From assembly GCA_015243575.1 (NCBI GenBank), contig CP042469.1, positions 434,001 through 498,000 on the forward strand: a stretch of DNA of 64,000 nt, read 5' to 3'. The stretch comes from Clostridiales bacterium (GTDB lineage: Bacteria > Bacillota > Clostridia > Peptostreptococcales > Anaerovoracaceae). The notes beneath the pieces are model-generated. The model made no database searches. It saw only the letters and a program-made list of their open reading frames with translations, and was not told the origin of the DNA. Below, piece after piece: positions 1 to 7,837 of this stretch (positions within the stretch are counted from its first letter, which is position 1; every line of letters begins with the position of its first letter). The position numbers and the translations under genes were made by a program.

Positions 1-1245
1 AACGCCTATCGGGAAGGTTCTGTTACGGCAACCAGCCAGAAACTGAGGAGCGTCAACCTCATAGAGTGCCTTGATAAGCTGGAGGAAGTGTTTCCTTATC
101 ACGCAAAACCAAATGCAGCGGAGTCGGGGAAGGTCACGCTGACACCCGGTAAGGTCAGGGGAAGAGGCATCTCCTGTATCTTCCGAGGAGAAGCAAATGG
201 TGCCGGTGTAACCACACTGGATGCGGCAGCGGTCAATATGCACATTGAGCGGGACGGCAGTGTCACAGTGCTGACCGGAATCGCGGAGATGGGTCAAGGC
301 GGAAGCAATATTGTACTGCAGATGGTAAGTAAGGTGCTGGGGGTAAGCATTGAGAATATGAAGGTAAGCCCTCTGGATACGGCATATCTGCCTGACAGCG
401 GCGCAACCGTTGGTTCCAGGGGAACCATAACAACGGGCAATGCTGCGGTGGTAGCTGCGGAGGATGCCAGGAAGAGAATCGCTGAGGTGATAGCAGAAGA
501 TTGGGGAGAAAAACCTGAGACCCTAATCTTCAGCGATAACAATATTTTTACCAAGGATGGAAATAAGAAAATCAGCTTTCAAGATGCAATCACAATCTGC
601 TATACCAGGATACCGGGTGTTTTCGGCTATGGATGGTGGTCTCTGCCTCCCGTATGGTGGGATTTTGACAGAAACTGCGGAGATACCTACGCGTCCTTTA
701 ACTATGGAGCCTGCGGTGCAGAGGTTGAAATCGATCTGACGTCAGGAAAGGTTGATATTATCGATCTGGTTGCGATCCACGATGTTGGAAAAATCTTAAA
801 TGAACCTGAGGTGAAAGGCCAGATTGCCGGAGGAGCATCCATGGCACTGGGCTTTGCAATGACGGAAGAAGTGGAAATCAGGAAAGGACAGGTAAAAACG
901 CTGAACTTTGATGGCTATTTGCTGCCCACGACTCTTGATTTCAACAATTTCAGGCCGGTTCCTCTGGAGGCAAAGCAGCCGGGAATCAATCCTCTTGGTG
1001 TAAAAGGCATTGGAGAGTCCTCCACCGCCACCCTTGCTCCGGCAGTTGTCAACGCTATTGAAAATGCTCTTGGGGTGAGAATACGGAATCTTCCTGCTGA
1101 TCTGGAAAAGGTCTTTGCAGCCATCCAGGAAGGGGAGCGGCTGGGTACAATAGCGGGCTTGACTTCGAGCACTATGAAGCATGGGACTTGGGCAGAGACC
1201 CCTGATCCTGATTGGCAGCAGCATGAAAAAGGAGGGAAGTCATAA
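1..1245 (+). CDS. Xanthine dehydrogenase-type molybdenum hydroxylase, large subunit (5' end missing)
   Basis: The C-terminal part of a molybdopterin-binding subunit of the xanthine dehydrogenase/CO dehydrogenase family, which hydroxylates purines or other N-heterocycles. The frame is open from base 1, so the gene starts outside the window; the GTG at 88 is internal. About 415 codons remain of a family member usually 750-800 long. Visible marks are the Gly/Gln-rich cofactor stretch GIAEMGQGGSN, the stretch ATVGSRGTITTGNA, and near the end GVKGIGESSTA, whose Glu sits where the family's catalytic Glu is. The stop overlaps the next ATG by one base (TAATG), so the subunits are translationally coupled. 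Family assignment is firm. The substrate (xanthine, hypoxanthine or another) is inferred only from the purine permease downstream. Confidence 0.9.
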   Translation, partial: NAYREGSVTATSQKLRSVNLIECLDKLEEVFPYHAKPNAAESGKVTLTPGKVRGRGISCIFRGEANGAGVTTLDAAAVNMHIERDGSVTVLTGIAEMGQGGSNIVLQMVSKVLGVSIENMKVSPLDTAYLPDSGATVGSRGTITTGNAAVVAAEDARKRIAEVIAEDWGEKPETLIFSDNNIFTKDGNKKISFQDAITICYTRIPGVFGYGWWSLPPVWWDFDRNCGDTYASFNYGACGAEVEIDLTSGKVDIIDLVAIHDVGKILNEPEVKGQIAGGASMALGFAMTEEVEIRKGQVKTLNFDGYLLPTTLDFNNFRPVPLEAKQPGINPLGVKGIGESSTATLAPAVVNAIENALGVRIRNLPADLEKVFAAIQEGERLGTIAGLTSSTMKHGTWAETPDPDWQQHEKGGKS

Positions 1246-2183
1246 TGTCCAGAACGTATTTTCAACCCACTGCGTTGGAGGAAGCACTGCAAATCCGAAG
1301 AGACAATAGCGAAGCGTCTCTGCTGGCAGGAGGAACCGATCTGGTGGTGGCCATGCGCCATGACAGAGGTCCTGCGGGAGATTTGATCGATCTGTCAAAG
1401 ATAATGGAACTGAAGGGTATTCATGAGATCTCGGACAGCAACCATAAGGCAGTGGGCTGCATCCATGAGACGACGAATTGTGTCCATGAGAAAGCAGGCA
1501 GCATCCGAATCGGCCCCATGAGTACTTTTACTGAAATTATGGAATCACAGCTTCTGAGAGAGGCAGCGGGAATCTTATGTGAGGCAGCGGAAACGGTAGG
1601 CTCGCCTCAGATCAGAAACAGAGGAACCATCGGCGGGAATCTCTGCAATGCCAGTGCGGCTGCAGACTGCATTCCACCGCTCCTCTGTCTTAACGCTGCG
1701 GTGGAGCTTCTGTCCCTCGGATCTGACGGCAGCAAGTGCATCAGGATCCTGCCTCTGGAGATGTTTCTCCTTGACAGCAAAAAAACAGACATCAGAAGCG
1801 ATGAAATTCTCACAGGAATATTCTTTCAGCGCTCAGCTGGAGATATGGGCTTCGCATTTCAGAAGATTGGAAGGAGGAACGCCCTTGCCATCGCAAGGCT
1901 TAATGGCAGCTGTGCAATTCGGCTCAACGGGAATACCGTTACATCCCTCTCCTTTGCTTTGGGTGCAGCTACTTCAAAACCGGAAAGAATCGAAAGTGCA
2001 GAGGAGTACCTTAAGGGCAGGGAGCTGACTGATGAAGCTTTGACCGCGGCAGGGAAGCGTGCTGCTGAGTATGTTTTGGAAAAGACCGGAGTTCGCGCCT
2101 CAAGCAGCTACAAGCTGCCGGTCATAGAGCGCTTCACGGCTTCTCTGATCAGAGCAGCTGCGGAAAGGAAGACTGAGATATGA
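1245..2183 (+). CDS. Xanthine dehydrogenase-type FAD-binding subunit
   Basis: 312 residues, the usual length of the separate FAD subunit (CoxM/XdhB type), which passes electrons from the 2Fe-2S clusters to NAD+ or another acceptor. The N-terminal FAD-binding motif AGGTDLVVAMR is at residues 28-38, and the second FAD loop, with TVGSPQIRNRGTIGGNLCNA, is around 115-135. The C-terminal CO-dehydrogenase flavoprotein domain follows from about residue 205. It is second in a large/medium/small subunit order and overlaps its neighbours by one base upstream and four bases downstream, so it is clearly cotranscribed. Nothing unusual is seen. Confidence 0.92.
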   Translation: MSRTYFQPTALEEALQIRRDNSEASLLAGGTDLVVAMRHDRGPAGDLIDLSKIMELKGIHEISDSNHKAVGCIHETTNCVHEKAGSIRIGPMSTFTEIMESQLLREAAGILCEAAETVGSPQIRNRGTIGGNLCNASAAADCIPPLLCLNAAVELLSLGSDGSKCIRILPLEMFLLDSKKTDIRSDEILTGIFFQRSAGDMGFAFQKIGRRNALAIARLNGSCAIRLNGNTVTSLSFALGAATSKPERIESAEEYLKGRELTDEALTAAGKRAAEYVLEKTGVRASSSYKLPVIERFTASLIRAAAERKTEI

Positions 2184-2641
2184 AAAAAATGAAGATCCAG
2201 TTTATGTTAAACGAAAAGAGCGTGAGCATGGACATCGATCCGGAGACAACACTCTTAGCACTGCTGCGTGAAGAATTGTTTCTCACCGGCACAAAAGAAG
2301 GCTGCGGCTCCGGAGAGTGCGGAGCGTGTACGGTGCTGATGGACGGAGTTGCTGTGAATTCCTGTCTTGTATTAGCGCCTCAGATCAACGGCACGGAAAT
2401 CATAACCATTGAGGCGCTGGAAACAGACGGTAAACTCGACCAGCTTCAACAGTCATTTATTGAACACCATGCGGTGCAATGCGGATTCTGCACACCGGGT
2501 ATGCTGATGAGCGCAAAGGCTTTGCTTTTGAAAAATCCCAGACCTACTCAGGAAGAAATCAGGATTGCTCTTTCGGGAAACCTCTGCAGATGCACAGGAT
2601 ATCAGAATATTATTGCTGCAGTTGAAGGAGCAGTAGATTAA
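2180..2641 (+). CDS. Xanthine dehydrogenase-type 2Fe-2S subunit
   Basis: 153 residues, typical of the small subunit of three-part molybdenum hydroxylases. An N-terminal plant-ferredoxin-like cluster site (CGSGECGACTVLMDG with a further Cys in NSCLV) is followed by the helical domain holding the second cluster (CGFCTPGM and CRCTGYQ). All eight expected cysteines are present. The subunit relays electrons from the molybdenum centre to the FAD subunit. The ATG overlaps the preceding stop (ATGA). Eight bases of spacer separate it from the permease gene. Confidence 0.95.
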   Translation: MKKMKIQFMLNEKSVSMDIDPETTLLALLREELFLTGTKEGCGSGECGACTVLMDGVAVNSCLVLAPQINGTEIITIEALETDGKLDQLQQSFIEHHAVQCGFCTPGMLMSAKALLLKNPRPTQEEIRIALSGNLCRCTGYQNIIAAVEGAVD

Positions 2642-2650
2642 GGACTAGAA

Positions 2651-3979
2651 ATGCTTTATAAACTGAATGATAAGCTACCAACACAGAAAAATATCATATA
2701 CAGCCTTCAGCATGTGATCTTCATCGGCTTATCCACAGTGGTAATGCCCGTGGTGCTGGGGCCTCTCATAGGTCTATCTCAGGAGGAAATCGCCGGGATG
2801 CTCCAAAGAACCTTCGTTCTGAGCGGATTTGTTTCGATTATGCAAATGAAGTTTGGCCATGGATTTCCCATTGTAGAAGCCCCTTCAGGGCTTTGGATCG
2901 GTATTCTTACCCTGATTGCAGGTCTGGCTCCCTCTGTGGGGAAAGACCTGCCAACACTTCGCACGGATTTGGAGGGGGGGATGCTCATTGCAGGTCTTAT
3001 CGTCATTGGCATTTCTGCTGGGGGGTGGATCCCTCATGTAACAAAATTGTTTACCCCAGCGGTAAACAGCGTTTTGATCCTGCTCATGGTTCTGCAAATC
3101 AGCCCCAGTATTGTCAAGTCCATGTATGGAATCTCTGAAACAAATCAGACTGCTGATTTTAAAATCACAGCGGTTTTCTTTTTCATTGTGATCGTGACAC
3201 TTTCCATCAACCTGTTTGCCAAAGGTTTTTTGCAAAGCATCGCAACCTTGATCGGAATCATCGCTGGATGGGTGACCGCGGCGTTCCTCGGAATGACAAA
3301 TCATCCCCTTGCAGCAGGCAAGGGGATGATTTCGCTGCCAAAACCGTTGGCTTGGGGGCCGCCGACCTTTGATGCAGGAATTACAGTTACGTGTCTTCTA
3401 GCAGCGCTTGTACTGCTTTCCATGACCTATACCAGCATAAAAAGTATGGCGGAATTGCTTGAAGAACCGGTTTCGCCGAGACAGTGGAAGCGATCTTTTG
3501 CCCTGCATGGATTCACAACCACACTGAACGGAATCTTTTCTGTAATCGCATTTATGCCGTACCTTTCGTCCACCGGATTTCTTGCTATGACAAGGGTTGC
3601 TGCAAGAACGCCCTTTGCGCTGGCGGGCGTCCTTATGATGATCATGGGAGTGATTACTCCTATCGGAATGATGCTTGCAACGATTCCAACGGCCGTTGGC
3701 TGCGGAGCGCTTCTCGTAGTATTCTCATTGATTTTGGGGCAGGGATTGAAGGAATTACAGCATGCGAAGATGACCAATCGAGAAAGCTTTGTCATAGGAA
3801 TTTCTATGCTGGTAGGAATTGGTACGATGTTTCTGCCGCCATCAGCCTTTCAAGAGCTTCCTGGTATTGTACCATACATTTTGCCCAACGGGCTGGTATG
3901 TGGAATCCTCCTTGCTTTGATTCTGGATCACGTCCTCCCCGAGAAGAACGAGAAGGAAACGGAGGCTAATAACGGCTGA
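2651..3979 (+). CDS. NCS2-family purine (xanthine/uracil-type) permease
   Basis: 442 residues with about 12-14 hydrophobic segments, the size of nucleobase:cation symporter-2 proteins such as PbuX, UraA and YbbY. Recognisable stretches are the TM1 region QHVIFIGLSTVVMPVVLG, the acidic/Gly region around GITVTCLLAALVLLSMTYTSIKSM, and the late TITPIGMM-like segment. It probably imports the substrate of the molybdenum hydroxylase encoded just upstream (ten-base gap, AGGA-containing spacer). The signature NCS2 Q-N-x-G motif is not clearly conserved, so substrate choice among xanthine, uric acid and uracil cannot be read. Its last 14 bases overlap the convergent chemoreceptor gene, and no terminator is visible between them. 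Confidence 0.85.
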   Translation: MLYKLNDKLPTQKNIIYSLQHVIFIGLSTVVMPVVLGPLIGLSQEEIAGMLQRTFVLSGFVSIMQMKFGHGFPIVEAPSGLWIGILTLIAGLAPSVGKDLPTLRTDLEGGMLIAGLIVIGISAGGWIPHVTKLFTPAVNSVLILLMVLQISPSIVKSMYGISETNQTADFKITAVFFFIVIVTLSINLFAKGFLQSIATLIGIIAGWVTAAFLGMTNHPLAAGKGMISLPKPLAWGPPTFDAGITVTCLLAALVLLSMTYTSIKSMAELLEEPVSPRQWKRSFALHGFTTTLNGIFSVIAFMPYLSSTGFLAMTRVAARTPFALAGVLMMIMGVITPIGMMLATIPTAVGCGALLVVFSLILGQGLKELQHAKMTNRESFVIGISMLVGIGTMFLPPSAFQELPGIVPYILPNGLVCGILLALILDHVLPEKNEKETEANNG

Positions 3980-6239
3980 AAGCATTGCGCTGTCTTATGG
4001 GCGAGGACTGCGGATTGCTGCCGGATATTAGGTTCTTGCCGTCAATGATTTTGCCAATGATCTTGCCATCTGTTTTTCCATGGTTGATTTTGAATCGAGA
4101 GACCATTGCTTTCAGGAGTTCGGCTTGACCGGATAGCTCTTCGCTGGCTGCAGCGCTTTGCTCTGCTGTAGCAGAGTTATTTTGAACCACCTTGGAGATC
4201 TGTTCAATCCCTTGGTTGATCTGAACGATTCCGGTAGCCTGCTCCTTGGAAGCGGAGGCGATGATGCTGAGCTTTTCTGTTGAAATGACGGCTCCTTCTG
4301 CGATTTCTTTCAAAACTGCTGCAATTTCGTTTGTTATCTGCGTACCAACATGCACCTTCTGGATGGAGCCCTCAATCAATTCCGTTGTCTCTTTTGCGGC
4401 CTTTGCACTCCTGGCCGCTAGATTTCTAACCTCCTCTGCAACCACCGCAAAGCCTTTGCCGTGCTGACCTGCTCTAGCGGCTTCCACCGCAGCGTTCAGC
4501 GCCAAAATATTTGTCTGAAATGCAATGTCATCAATGACTTTGATAATTTTTGAAATATTCAAGGATGAATCGCTGATTTCTTTCATGGAGTGCAGCACAT
4601 CTTCCATCGTTTGAAGTCCTGCTGCTCCTCCATCACGTGCGCCTTTGGCTAGTTCGTATACTTCGCTGGCTTTTCTGGCGTTGTCCTTGCTTTTCTCTGC
4701 GATTTCGCCGATGGACGCGGTTAATTCCTGAATCGAGCTGGCTTGCTCTGTTGAACCCTGTGCAAGTGTCTGACTGCCCTGCGAAACCTGCATGGAACCT
4801 ATTGAAACCTGATCTGCCGCTGTCCGGAATCCTTGCATCGTTTGATTGAGATTCCCAATAAGATTTTTCAGCGAGGTCCCCATTTCAGCAAAGTTACCCT
4901 TATGCTCCATAGTTATGGCAATATCCAGGTTTCCTTGGCTGATTTCGGACAGAACTTCTATCATTTCATTCAAATAGGTTCGCTGCCGGTTTAGTGTAGT
5001 GTTCAGTGCGTTTTTAATGGCTGCGTGAGCTCCTTTGTAGTCGCCTTTGATCGAAAGATTGAGGTTGCCTTCTGACATTTCCTTTAAAACCTCGCTGACT
5101 TCGAGGGAAGAACTTGTCATGGCATCCAGAGTATTGTTGAATCCCAATATAATTTCCTCAAATACCCCGCTGAAGCGTGAAGCATTTCCTCGCTTTGTCA
5201 GGGCCCCTTCCGCTGCTGCCGTGGTCAGTTCTACTGTTTCTTCTGAAAGCTGCTGGATGGTTTCCATCATTTTAACCACAGCAGAAAGCAAGATCTGGTT
5301 TACTCCAAAGTCAACGTCATGGTTACCGCTTCTCTTCTCCATGGCCTTCAGCGCAGCCAGGTCCGAAAGATCTCCGGAAGAAAACTTTTCCATAACCACA
5401 GTAAGATTCAGCATCTGTTCAGAAATCGTCTTGATAGAAGTGGTGATCTCTTCGATGATCCCACGGTGATATCCGGATTCATTCGCTGTGAAGTCATCTT
5501 GCAGCATCCTTTTTAAAATAGCTCTCGTTTCTCCAAGCTGTTCGATGCAAAAAATGGCTTCGCTCAAAGGGATTGTTAGTGCATCAACGGAACGGTTGAT
5601 GCGTTCTGCTGCCACAGAGCATCGGCTCTGGTACGCTGTGCAGTCAAGTCGTGTATCAAATCGACCGGACTCAAAATCTATTACGAGACATTCCATTTCC
5701 GAAGTAAGTCTTTGGAGATCCAAAGTAAGCCCATCAAAGTCTGAGGTGAGCCGTTCAAACTCAGCTGGGAAATTTTGATCTGCTGATAAATCAAACCTGC
5801 TTTGAGAAGCAAGCTCTTTCCAATGCTTCATATCGTCTTTCTGATTTTTCAAAACCTCAATGAGTGTATTAAACTCCTCCGCAAACAGATGATAGTCTGA
5901 TACAGGCAACGCTTCGTCAAGATTGCCTTGGGACAATCTCAGGAGAAGATCACGGCTTTGACTTACATCTTGATCAATCTCCCCAGCAATGTTGCTGACC
6001 GCATCGGAGATCTCCCGCGCAGTTGTTTTACCAATCAGAACCATGGCAATGGTGACTGTAACTGTCCCTATTAGAATCATTACAGCATTTAGTTTGAAAT
6101 CTGGAGAAATGTTGTCCCCCGTTTCCATACTGATCATACGGAAGGCAGCTGCAAAACCTGATGCTCCTGCAATGATTGCTGCGATGACAAACCGGATAAA
6201 AATTTTTCTGCCGATTTTTAATTGATGAAACCATTTCAT
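3966..6239 (-). CDS. Methyl-accepting chemotaxis protein with several HAMP-like modules
   Basis: 757 residues. Two membrane segments (about 13-33 and 49-69) are joined by only some 15 residues, so there is no extracellular sensing domain. A long cytoplasmic part follows with repeated HAMP-like units, seen in the repeated EGNLN/QGNLDIA-type connectors around residues 390-470, then the methylation helices and the hairpin tip IDDIAFQTNILALNAAVEAA characteristic of MCPs. It should signal to CheA/CheW, sensing a cytoplasmic or membrane-derived cue. There is no C-terminal CheR-tethering pentapeptide. The start is supported by GGAGG nine bases upstream. A near-consensus sigma-54 promoter lies 48-63 bases before the ATG, so expression probably depends on an enhancer-binding activator such as EBP1 or EBP2. 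Confidence 0.93.
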   Translation of the reverse strand: MKWFHQLKIGRKIFIRFVIAAIIAGASGFAAAFRMISMETGDNISPDFKLNAVMILIGTVTVTIAMVLIGKTTAREISDAVSNIAGEIDQDVSQSRDLLLRLSQGNLDEALPVSDYHLFAEEFNTLIEVLKNQKDDMKHWKELASQSRFDLSADQNFPAEFERLTSDFDGLTLDLQRLTSEMECLVIDFESGRFDTRLDCTAYQSRCSVAAERINRSVDALTIPLSEAIFCIEQLGETRAILKRMLQDDFTANESGYHRGIIEEITTSIKTISEQMLNLTVVMEKFSSGDLSDLAALKAMEKRSGNHDVDFGVNQILLSAVVKMMETIQQLSEETVELTTAAAEGALTKRGNASRFSGVFEEIILGFNNTLDAMTSSSLEVSEVLKEMSEGNLNLSIKGDYKGAHAAIKNALNTTLNRQRTYLNEMIEVLSEISQGNLDIAITMEHKGNFAEMGTSLKNLIGNLNQTMQGFRTAADQVSIGSMQVSQGSQTLAQGSTEQASSIQELTASIGEIAEKSKDNARKASEVYELAKGARDGGAAGLQTMEDVLHSMKEISDSSLNISKIIKVIDDIAFQTNILALNAAVEAARAGQHGKGFAVVAEEVRNLAARSAKAAKETTELIEGSIQKVHVGTQITNEIAAVLKEIAEGAVISTEKLSIIASASKEQATGIVQINQGIEQISKVVQNNSATAEQSAAASEELSGQAELLKAMVSRFKINHGKTDGKIIGKIIDGKNLISGSNPQSSPIRQRNAFSRY

Positions 6240-6286
6240 TTGAATTTTCCTCCATTGATATTACGATAGCTGTTGGTAAGAATAAA

Positions 6287-6302
6287 CGCAAGTATCGTGC
6301 CA
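6287..6302 (-). promoter_or_regulatory. Sigma-54 (-24/-12) promoter of the chemoreceptor gene
   Basis: Read on the minus strand: TGGCAC, five bases, TTGCG. This matches the -24/-12 consensus with the invariant GG and GC at the correct distance. It sits upstream of the MCP start at 6239 and inside the gap after the AEC gene. Confidence 0.75.
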
Positions 6303-6326
6303 ATTTGACAAAATACGCCTTTGTTA

Positions 6327-7247
6327 TTACTTCAGCAGAAAGACACAGATGGGGATGGTGATCAGACAGATCAGAGTGCTGAGACTCACTAGTTTGGAGG
6401 CATAAGAACCTTCAACGCCATAGTGCTCTGCCAGGATGGACGTTTGCATGTGACACGGCATGGCTGCTGTCAGCATAAAGACTTGGAAGGCAATGCCTTC
6501 GATGTGGAATAAACGAAGCAGAAGATACATATAGAGCGGACTGATGAGAAATTTACCGGCAAGAATGATCAATTCATCCGCTGTGATTTTCGGAACTCCT
6601 TTTGCAAATACCGTTAAATTTGCACCGATGACCAGCAGAGAAAGCGGCACTGTAAGATTACCTAGATAGCGAAGAGCAGTATCAAAGGCCACGGGAATCG
6701 AAAGCTCAACCTGCACCAGGAGCCCTCCAATTATGACGCCAACAAGGCCGGGGCTTACGATTTTTTTCAGAGAGAAGCCTTTTGAATCAATGGGGGAAGC
6801 CTTAGCAAGCTGGTAGGCTCCCAGACTCCAAAAGCCTGTAAGGGTCACGAGATAAAAGGTAAACAGGTAGGGAAGACCAGCATGTCCGTATACAATTTCG
6901 TTGATGGGCAAGCCAATAAAAATGGTATTGGAGAAGGTGAAGGTTACTTCAAAAACAGTTTTTTTCCCGCTTTCCAGCTGGAGCGCCTTTGACAGGATTT
7001 TGCCTGTCAGATAGAGCAAGACGGTATAGAGCGTAAGAATCAGAATATGAAAAGCAGATGCACGAAGAAGCTCTCTGGTAAAGCGATCCGAGATACTGAT
7101 GATTGCCAGTGCTGGAGCGGCCGCTTTGACAACCAGAAAAGACAGCACGGATGGCGTAGCAGGAGGCCACGATTTTCTGTAGCTAAACCAAAAACCAACT
7201 GAGCAGATTAAAAAAATAACGATAACGCTGATGATTCCATTGATCAA
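6327..7247 (-). CDS. AEC (auxin efflux carrier) family transporter
   Basis: 306 residues with about ten hydrophobic segments. The two-fold AEC layout shows in the N-terminal segments, the central FSNTIFIGLPI and the late ALRYLGNLTVPLSLLVIGANL, which are typical of the malate-permease/MdcF-like branch that moves organic acids. The start is TTG at 7247 with a GAGGAAACG ribosome site just upstream; no better ATG is nearby. It follows the GutM-like gene, with a GC-rich inverted repeat between them, and both probably belong to the sigma-54 transcript starting near 7800. The substrate is unknown; a carboxylate is a family-based guess. Confidence 0.87.
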   Translation of the reverse strand: MINGIISVIVIFLICSVGFWFSYRKSWPPATPSVLSFLVVKAAAPALAIISISDRFTRELLRASAFHILILTLYTVLLYLTGKILSKALQLESGKKTVFEVTFTFSNTIFIGLPINEIVYGHAGLPYLFTFYLVTLTGFWSLGAYQLAKASPIDSKGFSLKKIVSPGLVGVIIGGLLVQVELSIPVAFDTALRYLGNLTVPLSLLVIGANLTVFAKGVPKITADELIILAGKFLISPLYMYLLLRLFHIEGIAFQVFMLTAAMPCHMQTSILAEHYGVEGSYASKLVSLSTLICLITIPICVFLLK

Positions 7248-7271
7248 TTTCGTTTCCTCATATTAATGCCG

Positions 7272-7315
7272 GGGACCTCTTAAAACTTCAAAAATTTTGA
7301 GGATTTTGAGGTCCC
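7272..7315. repeat. Inverted repeat between GutM-like and AEC genes
   Basis: GGGACCTC at 7272-7279 pairs perfectly with GAGGTCCC at 7308-7315 around an AT-rich 28-base loop. No U-tract follows on the minus strand, so this is more likely an mRNA-processing or stabilising hairpin than a full terminator. Confidence 0.5.
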
Positions 7316-7363
7316 GCTTAGGGAGGTGCTGAATGATAATCAACACTTTCCTAGATGTCTGAT

Positions 7364-7744
7364 TTATTTGGTTGATTTGCTTTTTTTTTCGAAATTTGTG
7401 ATCAGGCTTTTTACTGCCTGCTGGCCGCCTCTGTTAAGGGAAAGCATGGACGGATCGAGAGATGACAAGTTTTTGTCAATGAGATGGTCAAGGGGCTCAA
7501 GCCTTGGAATCGTAATGATCCTTGAGGCTTTCAGCAGCTTTGCATTTTGTACAGTTCCGTTACCATCCACTGCGGCAAAGGCATAGTAGCTCGTTCTGAG
7601 AAATCCGGCATCTCGTCCAAAATAAACTGTTCCTGTAGGCTCCAATACTTTATAAATGTTTTTGATATGAACCGATTGGATAAAGCTGACGATGCTCATA
7701 ACGATCCAGAAAACACCTGCTATAACTACGATATCCCAAAACAT
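7364..7744 (-). CDS. GutM-like membrane-anchored protein
   Basis: 126 residues: an N-terminal hydrophobic helix (about 3-25), then a soluble part. The central YFGRDAGFLRTSYYAFAAVD and the following LLKASRIITIPRLEPL resemble the glucitol operon activator GutM, where an equivalent GRSSGRF / KGLTVFARP pattern occurs. GutM proteins modulate sugar-alcohol operon expression by an unclear mechanism. The start has AAGGAG eight bases upstream. It is the first gene after a likely sigma-54 promoter and precedes the AEC carrier. Assignment rests on remembered family patterns, so the role is tentative. Confidence 0.6.
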   Translation of the reverse strand: MFWDIVVIAGVFWIVMSIVSFIQSVHIKNIYKVLEPTGTVYFGRDAGFLRTSYYAFAAVDGNGTVQNAKLLKASRIITIPRLEPLDHLIDKNLSSLDPSMLSLNRGGQQAVKSLITNFEKKSKSTK

Positions 7745-7805
7745 AAAAAGCTCCTTTCAAATTCTGTGACAGTTAAAATTGTTTGATCTTATGGAAGTTT
7801 TAATA

Positions 7806-7821
7806 TGCAAGAGTCATGCCT
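7806..7821 (-). promoter_or_regulatory. Probable sigma-54 promoter for the GutM-like/AEC genes
   Basis: On the minus strand AGGCAT, five bases, TTGCA. The critical GG and GC are at the right spacing; the -24 element has two mismatches. It lies between the end of the EBP1 gene (7838) and the GutM-like start (7744). Confidence 0.55.
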
Positions 7822-7837
7822 AAATCAGTTCTGAGGG

